NCBI GenBank assembly: GCA_023627715.1
Contig: JAMAHW010000001.1
Coordinates: 310,001 to 374,000, forward strand
DNA: 64,000 bases
Origin: Periconia sp. R9002
Lineage: Eukaryota; Ascomycota; Dothideomycetes; Pleosporales; Periconiaceae
Direction of reading: 5' to 3'
Each line of letters begins with the position of its first letter. Positions within the stretch are counted from its first letter, which is position 1. Under the pieces are notes generated by a model. It made no database searches and had not been told where the DNA came from. It was given only the letters and a program-made list of their open reading frames with translations. This document shows, in pieces, positions 11,796 to 23,174 of the stretch. The position numbers were made by a program, and so were the translations under genes.

Positions 11796-11895
11796 TGATG
11801 AGAGTGGGACTTGAACCCACGCCACTTTCGTGACCAGGAATTAGATGTTAAGAAAGACCTTAACCTGGCGCCATAACCAACTCGGCCATCTCACC
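11796..11895 (-). tRNA. tRNA-Leu (anticodon AAG) with 18-nt intron
   Basis: Read on the minus strand the cloverleaf is complete. Acceptor GGTGAGA pairs with TCTCATC (one G-T) and the discriminator is A. The A-box is TGGCCGAG. Anticodon stem CCAGG pairs with CCTGG, with loop TT-AAG-G and an intron of 18 nt directly after position 37. The intron carries CTTAA, complementary to the anticodon region, as in canonical nuclear pre-tRNAs. A long variable arm (CAC/GTG stem), typical of Leu, and T-arm GTGGG-TTCAAGT-CCCAC follow. CCA is not encoded. The mature tRNA is 82 nt and decodes CUU (and, with inosine, CUC). Confidence 0.95.
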
Positions 11896-12392
11896 GTGTG
11901 ATTGATGGAGATTTGGTGGGTTATGGGAAGTATATTGGTGGGTGGAATGAGGGTGCGTGAGGTGTGCGTGGTGGATGGTGGGGTCGGTGAAGGGTTTTTT
12001 GAGTGGTGGGGAGCTACATGTGTGTGAGTTAAGCGAGGGACATGTGCGGGTCGCGTGTGGCGGGCACGTGGGATGCTCGTGGGGTGCTAATAATAAGAAC
12101 CAAGGAAGTGAAACTCATTGGATGAGTGTACCAAGGTTACAAGGAGAGATTTGGCTTGGGTATTATGTTACGGTAGAACTATTAATCTCTACACGGACTG
12201 ATATTTAGAGAGCGAAGTTTGCGTGGAAGATGCATTTTTTTTTGTTTCTTACTTTAGGCTATCAATGGTGATTGTTTGAACTTTGGACTTTGAATATTTG
12301 ACAGATAATTTTCACATCACAGTCATAGCAACATCCACAAATTTCTCAATGCCTGCTTAGCAATTCCCACCTAGATGATACGATGGATGGCA
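11896..12392. other. Intergenic, nothing supported
   Basis: Upstream side of the tRNA gene (G-rich plus strand 11900-12090) and 3' region of the flavoprotein gene. No gene or repeat is recognised. Confidence 0.4.
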
Positions 12393-13980
12393 CTACAATC
12401 GACTACGGAAACTTTCTGGTCTCCACATTTCATTCAATAATCTCGTCGCGTTGACCATATCAGGCTTCAATTGATCCAACGCAGTGACGCCGAGTAAGCG
12501 CATGCCTGTCGACAGCTCCTCCGCGAGAACTATTGACCATTAGCTTGAGTACAAGACTCACACTCACGAAGCAGCATTTACTCACTGTCAACACATCTTT
12601 CGACTCCCTTGGTCCCATAAGCACCGAGCGCATACAAGAATGGCCTCCCCACTCCAACTGCTGTCGCACCCAGACACAACGCCTTCAAAACATCACTACC
12701 ATCCCGTAGGCCCCCATCAACGAATATCTCCATCTTACCCACGATCTCCGGGCAGTACGCGCGTATCTCGCAAAGCGTCATCAAGGCACTCGGTGCAGTG
12801 TGCAACTGCCTTCCCCCGTGATTGCTCAACAGAATCCCATCCACGCCATACTGCTGCGCAAGTTTGGCATCATCGGCACACTGTACGCCTTTTAACACGA
12901 TAGGCCCACTCCACTCTTTACGTATCCACTTGAGATCTTCCCACGTGGTGTGCGGACTGAGCTGGCCAGCAGCCGCACGACCTCCCATTGCCGGCGCGAA
13001 TTCGTTTTCACCGCCCGTCTCCCATTCCGCGGTACCTTCTTCCTCTGCGCCGACTGCGAGGGCTTCTTCCGCCTGCAGGACACGATCTAGAGTTCGTTTA
13101 CCGAGGATGGGGGTGTCGACTGTTATCCAGAGACCTTGATAGCCACATTCTTTCACAATGCGCATTAACTCGGTGGCTTTCTTTCGGTCAACCGGCATGT
13201 AATACTGATAGAAGAGTTTGGTGGGACTCTTGTTGTTCAATCTCTTCTGTTCATCGACGTAGCTCTGCATAATCTCCCTTGCGGATTTCGTCGAAGCGGT
13301 GCTAACGACCATATGCGTGCCTTTCCTCACAGCGCCGCGGACCATTTCTGGCTCCGCGCCCGCGTGAATGGCGCCTAAGGTGCCCATTGGTGAGATGTAG
13401 AATGGATACATTGCTGAGTGGCCGAAGATTGATCTTCGAGTGTCTACATCGCCTACATTGCGCATCACGCGTGGACGGAAGTTGATGCGCCCCCAGTCGG
13501 TGAGGTTAGTCTGCAGCGAGAGGCCCGTGTTTGCGGAGGTAGACGCGTAGACGTAGGATTTGCGAGGTAAGACCACTTTCGCGGCTCGCTCGAAGTCGGG
13601 ACATGAGACGCAGAGACTAATGTGAGGAAGCTCCTCTTCGCTGGTTTTTGCGCTTGAAGATGTTTCCTTTTGTTTTGCAAGTTGACCCAATGTGTCTGGG
13701 TCGATGGGGCCTAGTAGACTCCCCGCTGGTAACTCATTCACATAATCCAGAGGATGGTACTTTGCGAATTCTTTGGTGGCGTCCTGACATGTTTGTTAGA
13801 TATCGCAGTCCGTGTCGTTCGGCAATGACTCACTGTTCCACCTTGTTTCAATATAATGGCCGCTCCCCCAGGGTGTTTCTGCAGGAACGAGGTGACATCA
13901 TAAACGTTTGACTCGAGCACAATCCAACACGACTTTGTGCTATTGTGCTTAGCTACCTCAGCCCCATCAATTGAACTCAT
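12393..13980 (-). CDS. Cytochrome b2-type FMN 2-hydroxyacid dehydrogenase with C-terminal SRL
   Basis: Exons (minus) 13980-13834, 13783-12586 and 12529-12393, introns of 50 and 56 bp, 493 aa. N-terminal cytochrome b5 domain with heme ligands His36 (HPGG) and His59 (YHPLD). A linker is followed by the TIM-barrel FMN domain of the lactate dehydrogenase/glycolate oxidase family, with active-site SNHGGRQL (base His and substrate Arg), DTPILGKR, and GRPFLYAL near the end. It oxidises L-lactate or a related 2-hydroxyacid and passes electrons through heme. The spliced third exon supplies the typical ELSTGMRLLGV helix. Unlike yeast CYB2 there is no mitochondrial presequence: HPGG begins at residue 36. 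The protein ends FRSRL, and SRL is a canonical PTS1, so a peroxisomal (or cytosolic) site is inferred. The substrate is not decided. Confidence 0.9.
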
Positions 13981-14831
13981 ATTCGATAACTATGCTGTCG
14001 TCCGTACGTGCAGGCAGTTGTGGTCATTTATGAGGCATCGGAAATAGAGGACACGCTAGTGCTGAGGGGGATATCACATCGTTATCCTGCCGAGGGTGCG
14101 AGGCCAGTGCCCATCCGGATTGAGGAGCCGGATCAAAATGCGTTCGACTTACCACCTCATTACTTTTTTCAAGACGGAAAATAGAACAAAGCCTAGACAT
14201 ATACTCACGTTAGTCAATATTTCTCTGCTTTCTATCAACAGAGATATGGAAAAATTAACAAAATACAACCTACAGATCCATACGGAAACAATTTGGTAGC
14301 CAGTTGCTGATCAAGACCCACCAATCCACTCGGATAAAAATCCGAATCAAGAATCTGGTAGTCCTCTAAAAGATATTCTACCACGTGTCTACTTGTAATC
14401 CACATCAAAATCCGGAGCGCGGCTCAAAAGCATAAATTTGGCCAGCAAATAACCGAAGGGTGGGGGTGAAACAGTTAGTAGGCTACACGGCCTTCCTAAA
14501 TCTCCTCCGCCAGTATGTAAAATACTTAAATAGCTATTTGCTGGCTTTGTTAAATTGAAGTCGATATTCAACAGATTTTGGATGATTATTTACACAATTC
14601 TTGGAAGAGGTGAATTTGATGAGTTGATCGTTATCGTTATCCTAAGAACGTTCAGGGTGTTTCGGTTCCCCATTTCATCGGAGGCAGCATGGACAATTGC
14701 TTTTGAAGCGAGCAAGCCCTGGTCATCTAGCAATCAAATCATGAGTTTCCATTCAAGGCATCTTAACTTTTGAGTACCTATATATTATACTTGATTAAGT
14801 TCCAAGCATCTCAAGGCTTAATGATCCTTCA
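13981..14831. other. AT-richer intergenic
   Basis: Promoter side of the flavoprotein gene, then about 700 bp that is visibly richer in A and T than the flanks. No gene recognised; it could be an old repeat-induced-mutation relic, but no parent repeat is seen. Confidence 0.35.
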
Positions 14832-15290
14832 TCAAGTCAGCCTCCCTAGTCTGAACGGATCGAGCAATATGGCCCGCTCATCCCGTATGTACCTGACGTG
14901 ATACGCCTGGACATCAACATCGAATATTCTAAAGGCCTTGTCAGCATCCTGAAAAACTCCGGCGTAGTTACTGGTGCGTAGATTACGAAAACGTCAGATC
15001 AAAAACGCGTTTGCATTGCCCGGTTGTACAGGCCCTTGACTTATCGGGGTGTACGGCATTGGAAAGTATGCACAACTAGATGGTACTATCTCCTTTTCGA
15101 TGAACACAGGTCTTACAGTACAATCTGCTAGAATACGAGGTGTCTCAGGCTGGTGAAATCCAAGGTCACCAATGTTTTTGATTGAGTTTCGCAACGTAGA
15201 GAGGCGAAGTTGTTCTGCCGCTGAAAGTGCATTCTTTAAAGTGTTGAAAATCGAATCAAGGCTCCCGATATCCAGAAATAGTGCGGACAT
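14832..15290 (-). CDS. Possible small hypothetical gene or gene fragment
   Basis: Two protein-like open stretches on the minus strand can be joined in frame: 15290-15030 (87 codons from ATG) and 14948-14832 (38 codons plus stop). The 81-bp intron has GTACAA, a CTGAC branch point and a pyrimidine-rich TTTTTCAG acceptor; an alternative acceptor at the CACCAG 25 bp before also exists. The 125-aa product has no signal peptide or membrane span and no family I recognise. It begins with a Leu-rich helix (LDSIFNTLKNALSAAEQL), and the last exon has a mixed charged pattern (FRIFDVDVQAYHV). It sits in an AT-rich interval, so it may be a decaying remnant of a longer gene. Low certainty. Confidence 0.3.
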
Positions 15291-15807
15291 GTGTACTCTT
15301 TTACATGAGCAATCTCACGAGGAAGTTTATTGGCTTGGTAGAACCCGTATTCCCTACCTTGTTAGTCAAACATCTTTCTAAGCCACAACCCATGGTTTAT
15401 CATGCATTTGAACCAATCAATTCAATTTCTCTAAAGCTTGTTTGAGCGTTAGACGTCATTTATTGCATTTTGTCTGGGCGCTTATGTCCCAATATGGCAG
15501 TAAAAACGCGATTTGAGAATGGGGGCCGTACGCATACGGATGTCAGTACGCGTAGACGCCGCAAATATTGCAGTCCGAGCGGACGGCTAGGACGGGAGAG
15601 GCCTCTTGCAAGACCTCTCGGCACTTTCTTATGTGGCATGTGTTGCTCTTTGGTCTGTTCTCCGCCTTTCGTTCCTTTCCCCCTTCCCTACCCAATTTCT
15701 GCCCACCATCGTCACTTATGTTTGCGAACTGTTGACTACCCACCACGCTCATTGCTTTCCAACACTCTTTAATAATCAAGCATCTTTACCTATTATTTTG
15801 GCCTCCA
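15291..15807. other. Intergenic, promoter of paralog B
   Basis: No gene is seen. The last 180 bp before the 15808 start are pyrimidine-rich on the plus strand. Confidence 0.4.
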
Positions 15808-16867
15808 ATGGCTGCCACAAGATTCGCCGCTTTCACCTTAGCGGTAACCAGCCTAACCGGCTTCGTCTCGGCCATGTGCTACGACGCGAACAATGTCACT
15901 CAAAAATACTATCAGTCATGCGGAACTGATGAGGGGAAGGTTAGCATGTGCTGCGCGCTGAATAGACCGACTCCCTACGGTGGACCAGGAAATAAAGGTC
16001 CAGTCTCCGATAAATGCCTGCCCAACGGTCTTTGCATAAACGAAAGGCTACATGTTGATAAGAATATCATGATCACGGAATTCTGGCGGGCGGGCTGCAC
16101 TATACAAACAACAGGGTACGATCCGAGCTGTATGAGAGACTTCTGTACCGAAAGAGTAAGCGTGACGGATGTGACCTCGTGGTATGATCGATGCTAACAA
16201 AATGTAGAATGAATATGGTCACACTGCGTTGACGCCTTGCGACGGGAAGGCAGATTCAGAGACATGGTGCTGTGGAAAGAACACAACTGCGTGCTGTGGA
16301 ACGGACAAAGCCATAAAGATTGCAAAGACATTCAACGCAGCGCAAATACCAATAGCGGTATCCACTTTATACTCCTCAAGTACTACTTCGCAGCCTACAG
16401 CATCTTCCAAACCCTCGCCGGTAGCTTCTCCCGAGGCAGTAACATCCGAAGCCCCAAAGTCGAACCGCATGGGTACTGGTGCAATTGTTGGCAGTGTGAT
16501 TGCCGGTCTTGTCGTGTTCGCAGCGATACTCTTTTGCATCATATTCATATCGATAAAGAGGAGGAGAGATAAGCAGCAGCAGCAAAACACGGGCAATAGT
16601 CCATATGCTCCTAGACATCAGACACAAGAAACGACCACAGCATATGGGTACAAGCACGAGGCACCACAAGGGCAACCGCACGTCTCAGAGCTGATGGGAA
16701 CTGGTCCGTATGGTAATATGGCGCATGAGAAGACGGATTACGAGTATAGGGCAGGGACTGTTTCTCCTTTGCCTCCAGCGTCAATCCGGTCAACACGAGA
16801 CGAGGACAAAATGTTTGAGCTAGACGCTTTCTCAGTACCTCCAACAAGAGAAAAAAGCGGTCTCTAG
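15808..16867 (+). CDS. 14-cysteine ectodomain single-pass membrane protein (paralog B)
   Basis: Exons 15808-16155 and 16208-16867 (52-bp intron, GTAAGC, branch GCTAAC, acceptor TAG; phase 0), 335 aa. Same architecture as the gene at 1940: signal peptide (to about residue 21), 14 ectodomain cysteines in the same order (CYDANN, SCGTDE, MCCALN, KCLPNGLC, GC, CMRDFC, TPCDG, WCCGKN, ACCGTD), Ser/Thr/Pro stalk, one membrane span (GAIVGSVIAGLVVFAAILF) and a basic KRRRDK stop. The cytoplasmic tail is unlike that of paralog A: poly-Gln start, then Pro/Tyr-rich (TAYGYKHEAP, YGNMAHEKTDYEYRAG). The intron lies between Cys9 and Cys10 in both genes but in a different phase. The paralogy and topology are seen directly; a sensing role is inferred. 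Confidence 0.87.
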
Positions 16868-19303
16868 AATGTTGGATATTCCGTGCTGGAGGCGGAAGCG
16901 AGAAGGACCTCATTGCGACGGGCAAGTCCTCGAACATCTTTTTCAATCAGCATTGGCTAGTAGATCCAATACTGTCTGAGTTGACGAAAGAGGAGGATAC
17001 GACATACGACAGTTTAGCAATAGACTGTTGACGAAATAACATCATCACGAAATTCAGAACCCAACTAGTCAACTTCACAACAAAGCATTCTTCTTGTATC
17101 TAATAGCAATAAACATAACACTATTTGCAAGACCGAGAATTTTTCTGAAACCACTCTGTACGCGGCTTTTGACAACACCAAAAATAGGTGACAAGATAAT
17201 ACAATGGCTGAAAGGAGCACTTTGCAGAACTATACTAGCGAAACTAGGATGCTATTGGTTGAGTCGGTCAGGGTCGTAGGCAATTCGTCTGAATAGGTGC
17301 ACGTCGACCCCTGAGTAAATGTGTGGATGGCGGTACGCGCACCGGGAACAGTCAATGTTCTCAATTCAAGCTGCATTCTTCTCGCCGGCTTCTTTTCGAG
17401 AGAAGAATTATGAGATCCCCTGAACTTCCATGTCTTCCAACTGTCTTACCTTGACACTACAAAACAAGATGGACTAACGCACTGCCAACAAACCCTACAT
17501 TTTACCGCGCTAAAATCGTATGACATGTACAGAGCGCTGCGGCCCGTCTACGGATCTGCCACCTCACTGGGCAACAAAGCATGAAAGATCATGGCTTTCA
17601 AACACGTTCACCCTCTCCCAAACGCAATAGCGCCGAGTAGGTCCGTCCTCCCCCTATCATCTAACCGCATGCTGCAGATCTACCTAGATTGTTAGGTGTT
17701 TAAGCCAGAAGAAGCGCACTAGAAGGTTGGAGTGTGTGGGGTAGTCGCTATCAGATCCGCGCTACATAGAGGCAGTGCTGCGCACATACCGTGGGATCAT
17801 ACACAGGGGCTACTATTATAATACACGAACTTGACGTATGTAGTCCCGTAGCTGCATATCGTACTGCACCGTACAGAAAATTAAAGAAAGTAAAATGCTC
17901 ACAATCATTTCTTGTGCTTGTGCATCGATCAAATACGCCCGAAAACATATTTGGATATTGGTACCAGCTAAGAGCTGACATTGATTAGCCAGAGCATCCC
18001 GCGACCCCAGCGCCTCGCAAGGAAGCCCATCTTGAGGCGTGAAATAGACTCAAAATCAAGGCCCTCGATGCCCATGGCACGATCAAAACGCCTTTCGTCC
18101 CCAGGGAAATGGACTGCAGCGGAGCTGAACGTCTTCGGTCCGAACGGTGGGGCGAACGTCACGAGAGGTAGGCAATCAAGGGATTTCTGCACTGTCTTCT
18201 ACTTGTCACCAAGGATAGTGCATGCTAGCAATCATGATCTATTATGCAATAATGTATTTGTGTAAAAATAAATGTAGAGGAGGTAGATATAATGCCAGCA
18301 TAAAGAGAAACGGAGACATATTCATTTGAAGTACAAAACTTAAGGTAAGACTTCGCGGTCAGAATTCCTCGCCCAACAATCGAGACTAGAGAAAAAAGCC
18401 ACTCTCGTCCTAGAATACGACGAAGGGAAGCGCAGTGAACGGGAGGCTGGCTGTCTGGCTTGTTAGAAGGAAGAGGTCCGTGTTTTACAATAACATCATG
18501 TCCGCTCGGCGCTCTTTCGTATACACCATGACTCGAAAATCGAAGAAAAACAACAACACGGACCACCAATCACGACTCTCCCCTTCAAAAAACCCTCAGA
18601 ATTGTTGAAAAATGTAGAAGGCGTGGTTGGCTCGCTCATTGTGTGAAGGGGGTGGGGTTCGGAAGTTGGGGGGCGGCACAGCCTGATAGGATTCCAATGC
18701 ACAGTTTGCTGTACAAGAAGCCGTTTCAAGTACACAGCGCGCAGGGGGCGCAGTGTCGGGGCGTTCGTCCAATGCCAGCAACGGCGCCCAGGCGAATTTC
18801 GCATGGCGCAACACCCTCCCGTACGTATCTGGTGCGTTATATGTAAACGACATTGTCCGTGGCGTGGTCTTGGTCTGTTTTTTCTCTTGGTTCGTTTTTT
18901 CTTCCCTCAGTCTTACCTTTCTCTCCTCACTTGTTGAGGTTTTATCGCCGCTTCACTTCGTTTGCACCCGACGACTTCTCGGGGAAGTCGTGTTTTGGTG
19001 CTTTTTTATCGTTATTGTGCTTTTCGGCATGCGCTCCTTACCCAATCCACTCATTGCTGTTTTCCTAGTGTGAGCATACACCGGTCGTGGCCCCGGATTC
19101 CCCAGACGCCCCCATCCCGCGCGATCATCATCAGCACCATCAATCATCAAAGAAACCCCACAAACGATCCACAACAAGAAGAAAGCCGGCTCTTTCTCCT
19201 TCGAAATCAGATCAATATACACCATACCGACGTACTCCAACCTTCCAAAAGAACCAACCCACTCAATACACCTAAAAACAACCACCGAACCGTCAACAAA
19301 ACA
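16868..19303. other. 2.4-kb intergenic with one GC-richer island
   Basis: No gene could be supported. A GC-richer island at about 17980-18180 is open on both strands (minus 18192-17968 reads protein-like, with a segment FAPPFGPKTFSSAAVHFPG), without a usable gene model. The 19070-19300 stretch is the leader of the next gene. Confidence 0.4.
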
Positions 19304-19888
19304 ATGGCGGCCTCCAACCTCCGGCCACCATCTCTCCTCATCAACAACTGCAAACCCATCCTCCTCCTAACAACCCTCCTCTTGACACTAACCCGCCAAA
19401 CCCTCTCCGCGCCAACACCCACAACAAACAACCTCGCCACAGCCCCTCCCCTCCCCTCCACCACCACGGCTCAAAGCCAATCCCACGCCCAACAACCCGC
19501 AACCTCCTCCTCTTCCTCCACACTATCTCCCCCCTCCTCAGACGACCCCAAACCTCTCTCCTCCGGCGTAATCCTCGCCATCTTCCTCGCCGGCATCGTC
19601 ATCGTCGGCTCCATCATCGGCTCCTTCGTCGTCGTCAAGATGAACAAGCGCAAACGCATCTACGAAGCCGAGCAGGCTGCCGCGCAGGCGAATGAGAGGT
19701 GGGGTGGAGGTAGGAGGAGAGGGAAAGGGTTTGAGGATTTTGGGGAAGGGGGACCGCCGCCGGTGCCGCCGAAGGAGATGGGGAGGGTTAAGGTTGCAAA
19801 TGAGAGGGAAAGGGGGTGGGGGGAAGGTGGTGGTGCTGGAAGAGGTGGTGGAGGTGGGTATGGGTATAGGAAGGGGGAGTTTGATTAG
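19304..19888 (+). CDS. Small single-pass membrane protein with Gly/Pro-rich tail
   Basis: 194 aa, no intron. The ATG at 19304 was chosen because the upstream part of the open frame is leader-like and a hydrophobic signal (LLLTTLLLTLTRQTLSA) follows directly. The outside part is only about 55 residues, all Ser/Thr/Pro/Ala. The transmembrane span (VILAIFLAGIVIVGSIIGSF) is followed by KMNKRKR. The cytoplasmic tail is Gly/Arg-rich with a PPPVPPKE polyproline motif that could bind SH3 domains. It resembles the stalk-TM-tail half of the 14-Cys proteins but has no Cys domain. The DNA changes from C-rich to G-rich on the coding strand at about 19690. Function unknown. Confidence 0.6.
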   Translation: MAASNLRPPSLLINNCKPILLLTTLLLTLTRQTLSAPTPTTNNLATAPPLPSTTTAQSQSHAQQPATSSSSSTLSPPSSDDPKPLSSGVILAIFLAGIVIVGSIIGSFVVVKMNKRKRIYEAEQAAAQANERWGGGRRRGKGFEDFGEGGPPPVPPKEMGRVKVANERERGWGEGGGAGRGGGGGYGYRKGEFD

Positions 19889-21121
19889 GTGGGAAGGGAT
19901 TGTTGTTTATCATTTCGTTATTTTGCTTTGTGAGCGATTGGGATAGCGTGTTGGTTTCAATGATGAATTCTGGCTGATTTTGGCTTTTTTATCAACTTCT
20001 TTTCCGGTTTTTGAGCGAGCGAGTGTTGTGTGTGTTTGAGATATCCCCATCTATCTATCTATACCCTACCCTGGGGACGACGACCCATCTATCGACATCG
20101 TCGACTTTTCGTTTTCCTTCCTTTTTTTCTCCCTGGAAGAGATATAGAAGTACCTACCTATAGAGACATTTTTCTTTACTTCAGTCTTCAGGGATTCCTC
20201 TTCATACCTACTCCACTTCGGCAAACCTTCCCCTCTTCACTTCCTCCGCACACCCCAAGATCGTTCTTCTACACAGATACATTATACTTCCAATACGAAA
20301 TGTAACAATGAATCATCGCAGAGCATTGGATGCGTCAAAGTATGTACATGAATATACAAAGAATCATGAATCTGCCATATTGACTTCTTCCATCACGTGC
20401 GCAAACAGTTACTTACGTGTCTGTCCTAGCTAAGGACGTTACCAAGTGTATTCCTGCCCGTGTCGATGTTCCCCAGGGTAGCAATACTCTGCGAGGATCA
20501 ATTCAAATTTCATATTGAATTCTTCTGTCTGTCCATTACACACAAACCCATCAACACCCAAAATCCATATTTCCCTTCTCTGCCTAGACGTACCTCCTAA
20601 CGTCTCTTCAAGCTAACTAACCAACCAACCAGCCACACAGTCGGACTCAACATCAATCATACACACCCACCGGCACCCACGCCTCACCTCCCATAACTAC
20701 GCCTCCCCCCCTACGTAATCCTTCCTCCCACACTCATCCCATCCCGCATATTACCCCGAAAAAAGTGCCAAAAAAAGCCCCGTCGCCGTCGTCATCGCGG
20801 AAGTTTGAGAAAAGTGGCTGGGCTGGGCTGGATACGGCCGTAGGGATTCTCGGACGAAACAGAATAAAAGAAAACTCCAATATTTGCCATTTGAACGCCT
20901 TTCGGAGGTGCCTGGCCTGGCCTGGCCTGACTTGAAACTTCCGAGTTCTGAATCATAAATCTTCTTACACACACAGGTAGGCCGAAAGAGAAGGCCATCG
21001 TAACCTCTTTACCTCTACCCGGGTTGAACAATACTACCTAAAGCGAGCGTTACTCCAACAATAAAGAAATGAAAATACTCAAACACATATCTCTCTACTA
21101 ACACATCCATCCTCACCTCAC
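19889..21121. other. Intergenic between convergent genes, nothing supported
   Basis: Contains 3' regions, a short CTAT repeat near 20050, and pyrimidine-rich tracts. No gene, RNA or element is recognised. Confidence 0.4.
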
Positions 21122-22450
21122 TCACACAAACCTCCTCCTCCTCCCCCCAACATCAATCACGTCAGCCCTCTCCCCCTCCCACTCATCCTCATCCACAACC
21201 ACCTCCGCCATCTTCGGATACGCGGTCCCAAACAACTTAAACACAGCCCCCGCGACCTCGCTCTCCCAATCGACCCACTTCCCATTCGCGCGGACCAGCA
21301 TATCGACGCGAACGAGCAGGGTCCAGCAGTACGCGAGATACTTCTTCAGCTCCTCCGCGTTAAGCGGATGCAGCGGGTCGTCGCGGACACGCAGGCGGCC
21401 TCTGGGGACGTACGTTGCGAGATGGAGGATGTGGAGGATGAGTTCAGTGGGGAGGCGGCGTTTGCGGAGGAGTAATGTGACGATGAGGACGTCGGTTTTG
21501 CTGGGGATGTGTTTGTAGGGGAAGTTTTTGTCGACGAGGTCGGCGAGGGGGGATCTGCCGAAGCGGCTGGGGGGGATGGTGTAGCGGTTGAGCGTGTGCC
21601 AGTGCGGTTGGCACGTGTACATGCCGTAGGGCACACCGAAGAACTCACGGTGCGGGATCTTGAAGGCGCCGTAGTGCGCGTACGGGTAGCCCGTGCCGGT
21701 GCAGTAGACGAGTGTTTGTTGGTAGGCCGAGGTGAGGCGGTAGTCGTAGGTTTCGGGGGGGAATATGGGTTGGTTTTTTCGTTGCGATTTGGCTTCCAAC
21801 ATGCGTGAACGCATGGTGAGATCGTGCAGCTCCGGTTTGAGGTAGAAGACGTTGAGGCAGATGTAGGCTAGTAGTGCGGATTCTTTGAGTTCGCAGAGCC
21901 CGTAGCCGCCGATGTCGAAGGCGAATTTTCGACCTTCGAGCCAGAGGTTCTCGAGGCGGACCTGGGGGTGACTGGCGATGCGGAACAGCGTGTCCATTTC
22001 TCCCCGGAGAACTAGTGTTCGAAGTAGTTCGTCTGTTTCGAGGATCGAGTCGCCTGGGTGGCATGAGTTCCACGTCGATGCTGCGATCCATGGTTTGATG
22101 GTGCGTTCGCGCTGAGGTAGCAGGTCATTTTCTAGGTGAGGATGACGGCTCACGGCATCTTTCATGTACTCCTTGACGACGTTTTCGATGTTTCGGAATG
22201 AGGTGTCCGATATGATGATTTCGTCGTCTTGGGGTGGAGTGTATTCTGCGGCATACTTCTTACGCTCAACTGCCGCGTATTCGCTAAGCACGCGCGCGAA
22301 GACTCGCGCAAAGTGTTGGAGCTGTTTTGCTTGGCCTGGTTTGGAGCGTGGGTAGAGGTTTGTGATGCCCAAATATCGCGTGCTAGCAGGCGTGAATTTG
22401 AGGTTGTCGGCTAGAGTTTGCCATGGGATTGCATGCGCTTGGTGAGCCAT
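21122..22450 (-). CDS. Hypothetical protein, possibly F-box-like C-terminal segment
   Basis: 442 aa, no intron; start at 22450 (MAHQAHAIPW), since the frame upstream begins only with a GTG. There is no signal peptide or membrane span. The protein is mixed alpha-helical with Trp/Tyr-rich stretches. LPTELILHILHLATYVP (about residues 340-356) looks like the first helix of an F-box, but it lies close to the C-terminus instead of the N-terminus. A region near residues 165-205 (LWLEGRKFAFDIGGYGLCEL) is well structured. I do not recognise the family. Skew changes sharply along the gene. Confidence 0.65.
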   Translation of the reverse strand: MAHQAHAIPWQTLADNLKFTPASTRYLGITNLYPRSKPGQAKQLQHFARVFARVLSEYAAVERKKYAAEYTPPQDDEIIISDTSFRNIENVVKEYMKDAVSRHPHLENDLLPQRERTIKPWIAASTWNSCHPGDSILETDELLRTLVLRGEMDTLFRIASHPQVRLENLWLEGRKFAFDIGGYGLCELKESALLAYICLNVFYLKPELHDLTMRSRMLEAKSQRKNQPIFPPETYDYRLTSAYQQTLVYCTGTGYPYAHYGAFKIPHREFFGVPYGMYTCQPHWHTLNRYTIPPSRFGRSPLADLVDKNFPYKHIPSKTDVLIVTLLLRKRRLPTELILHILHLATYVPRGRLRVRDDPLHPLNAEELKKYLAYCWTLLVRVDMLVRANGKWVDWESEVAGAVFKLFGTAYPKMAEVVVDEDEWEGERADVIDVGGRRRRFV

Positions 22451-23174
22451 GACAGACACTGAAGCACAAAGGGATGTATAGAAATGACAACACGGTGAAT
22501 GTGGCTGTGTTGCACTTGAATATGAGATGTATTGGTTTCGTTTCTAAAAATGGCACCTAGCTCCCCTATGACTCAAGGTTAGTAATGAGGCGCTATTGAT
22601 GCTGCACATGATGCTCTTCTCCTCCACGTAAACAAATCTAACAACATCCTCTGATACGCAAACAGGTTGAACTTGGGCCAATCAACGCCTGCTGTCTCTC
22701 GAACGTGCTGAAACTGTAATGCAAAGTATGCACAGCAAGGTGTGATAATGGATGCGTCGGTTTTTTTTGTACAAATGGCATTCAGCAAGAAAGATACGAC
22801 GTACGTATCTGTACGTATTATGCTTTCAATGCCGCTGCTATCAATGACAGATGCACGAAATAGCGGTGTTCTCGGCCGGTGAGTATATACAGTAGCTCGA
22901 GTTTGCTTGTCTGCTCTAATGCGTCTATAAGCGGATTGAGAATGCTGGAAAAGATAAATGTCAATGCAAGCTATGCAACGACACGATGCTATGGTGTAGC
23001 GTGTCCAAATCGAGGCGTCAAACAAGATCAAGGCAAAAACTGTCAGGCGACAATTGCGCTACGAGATTGATGCATAAACAAAACGTCATGAATGATTTAG
23101 TCGAACTGGCGCAAGAAAACCGAAAATGGAGGTTGTTGCGCACAGAATGTGTGAATATCCGGTAGCGGTGTGCC
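22451..23174. other. Intergenic, nothing supported
   Basis: Promoter of the 442-aa gene on one side and 3' region of the GH43 gene on the other. A 150-codon open frame on the minus strand (23031-22579) lacks convincing protein character. Confidence 0.4.

Noticed and set aside
22579..23031. 150-codon minus-strand open frame
   Set aside because: Composition is not protein-like and it lies in the 3' side of the GH43 gene and promoter of its neighbour.
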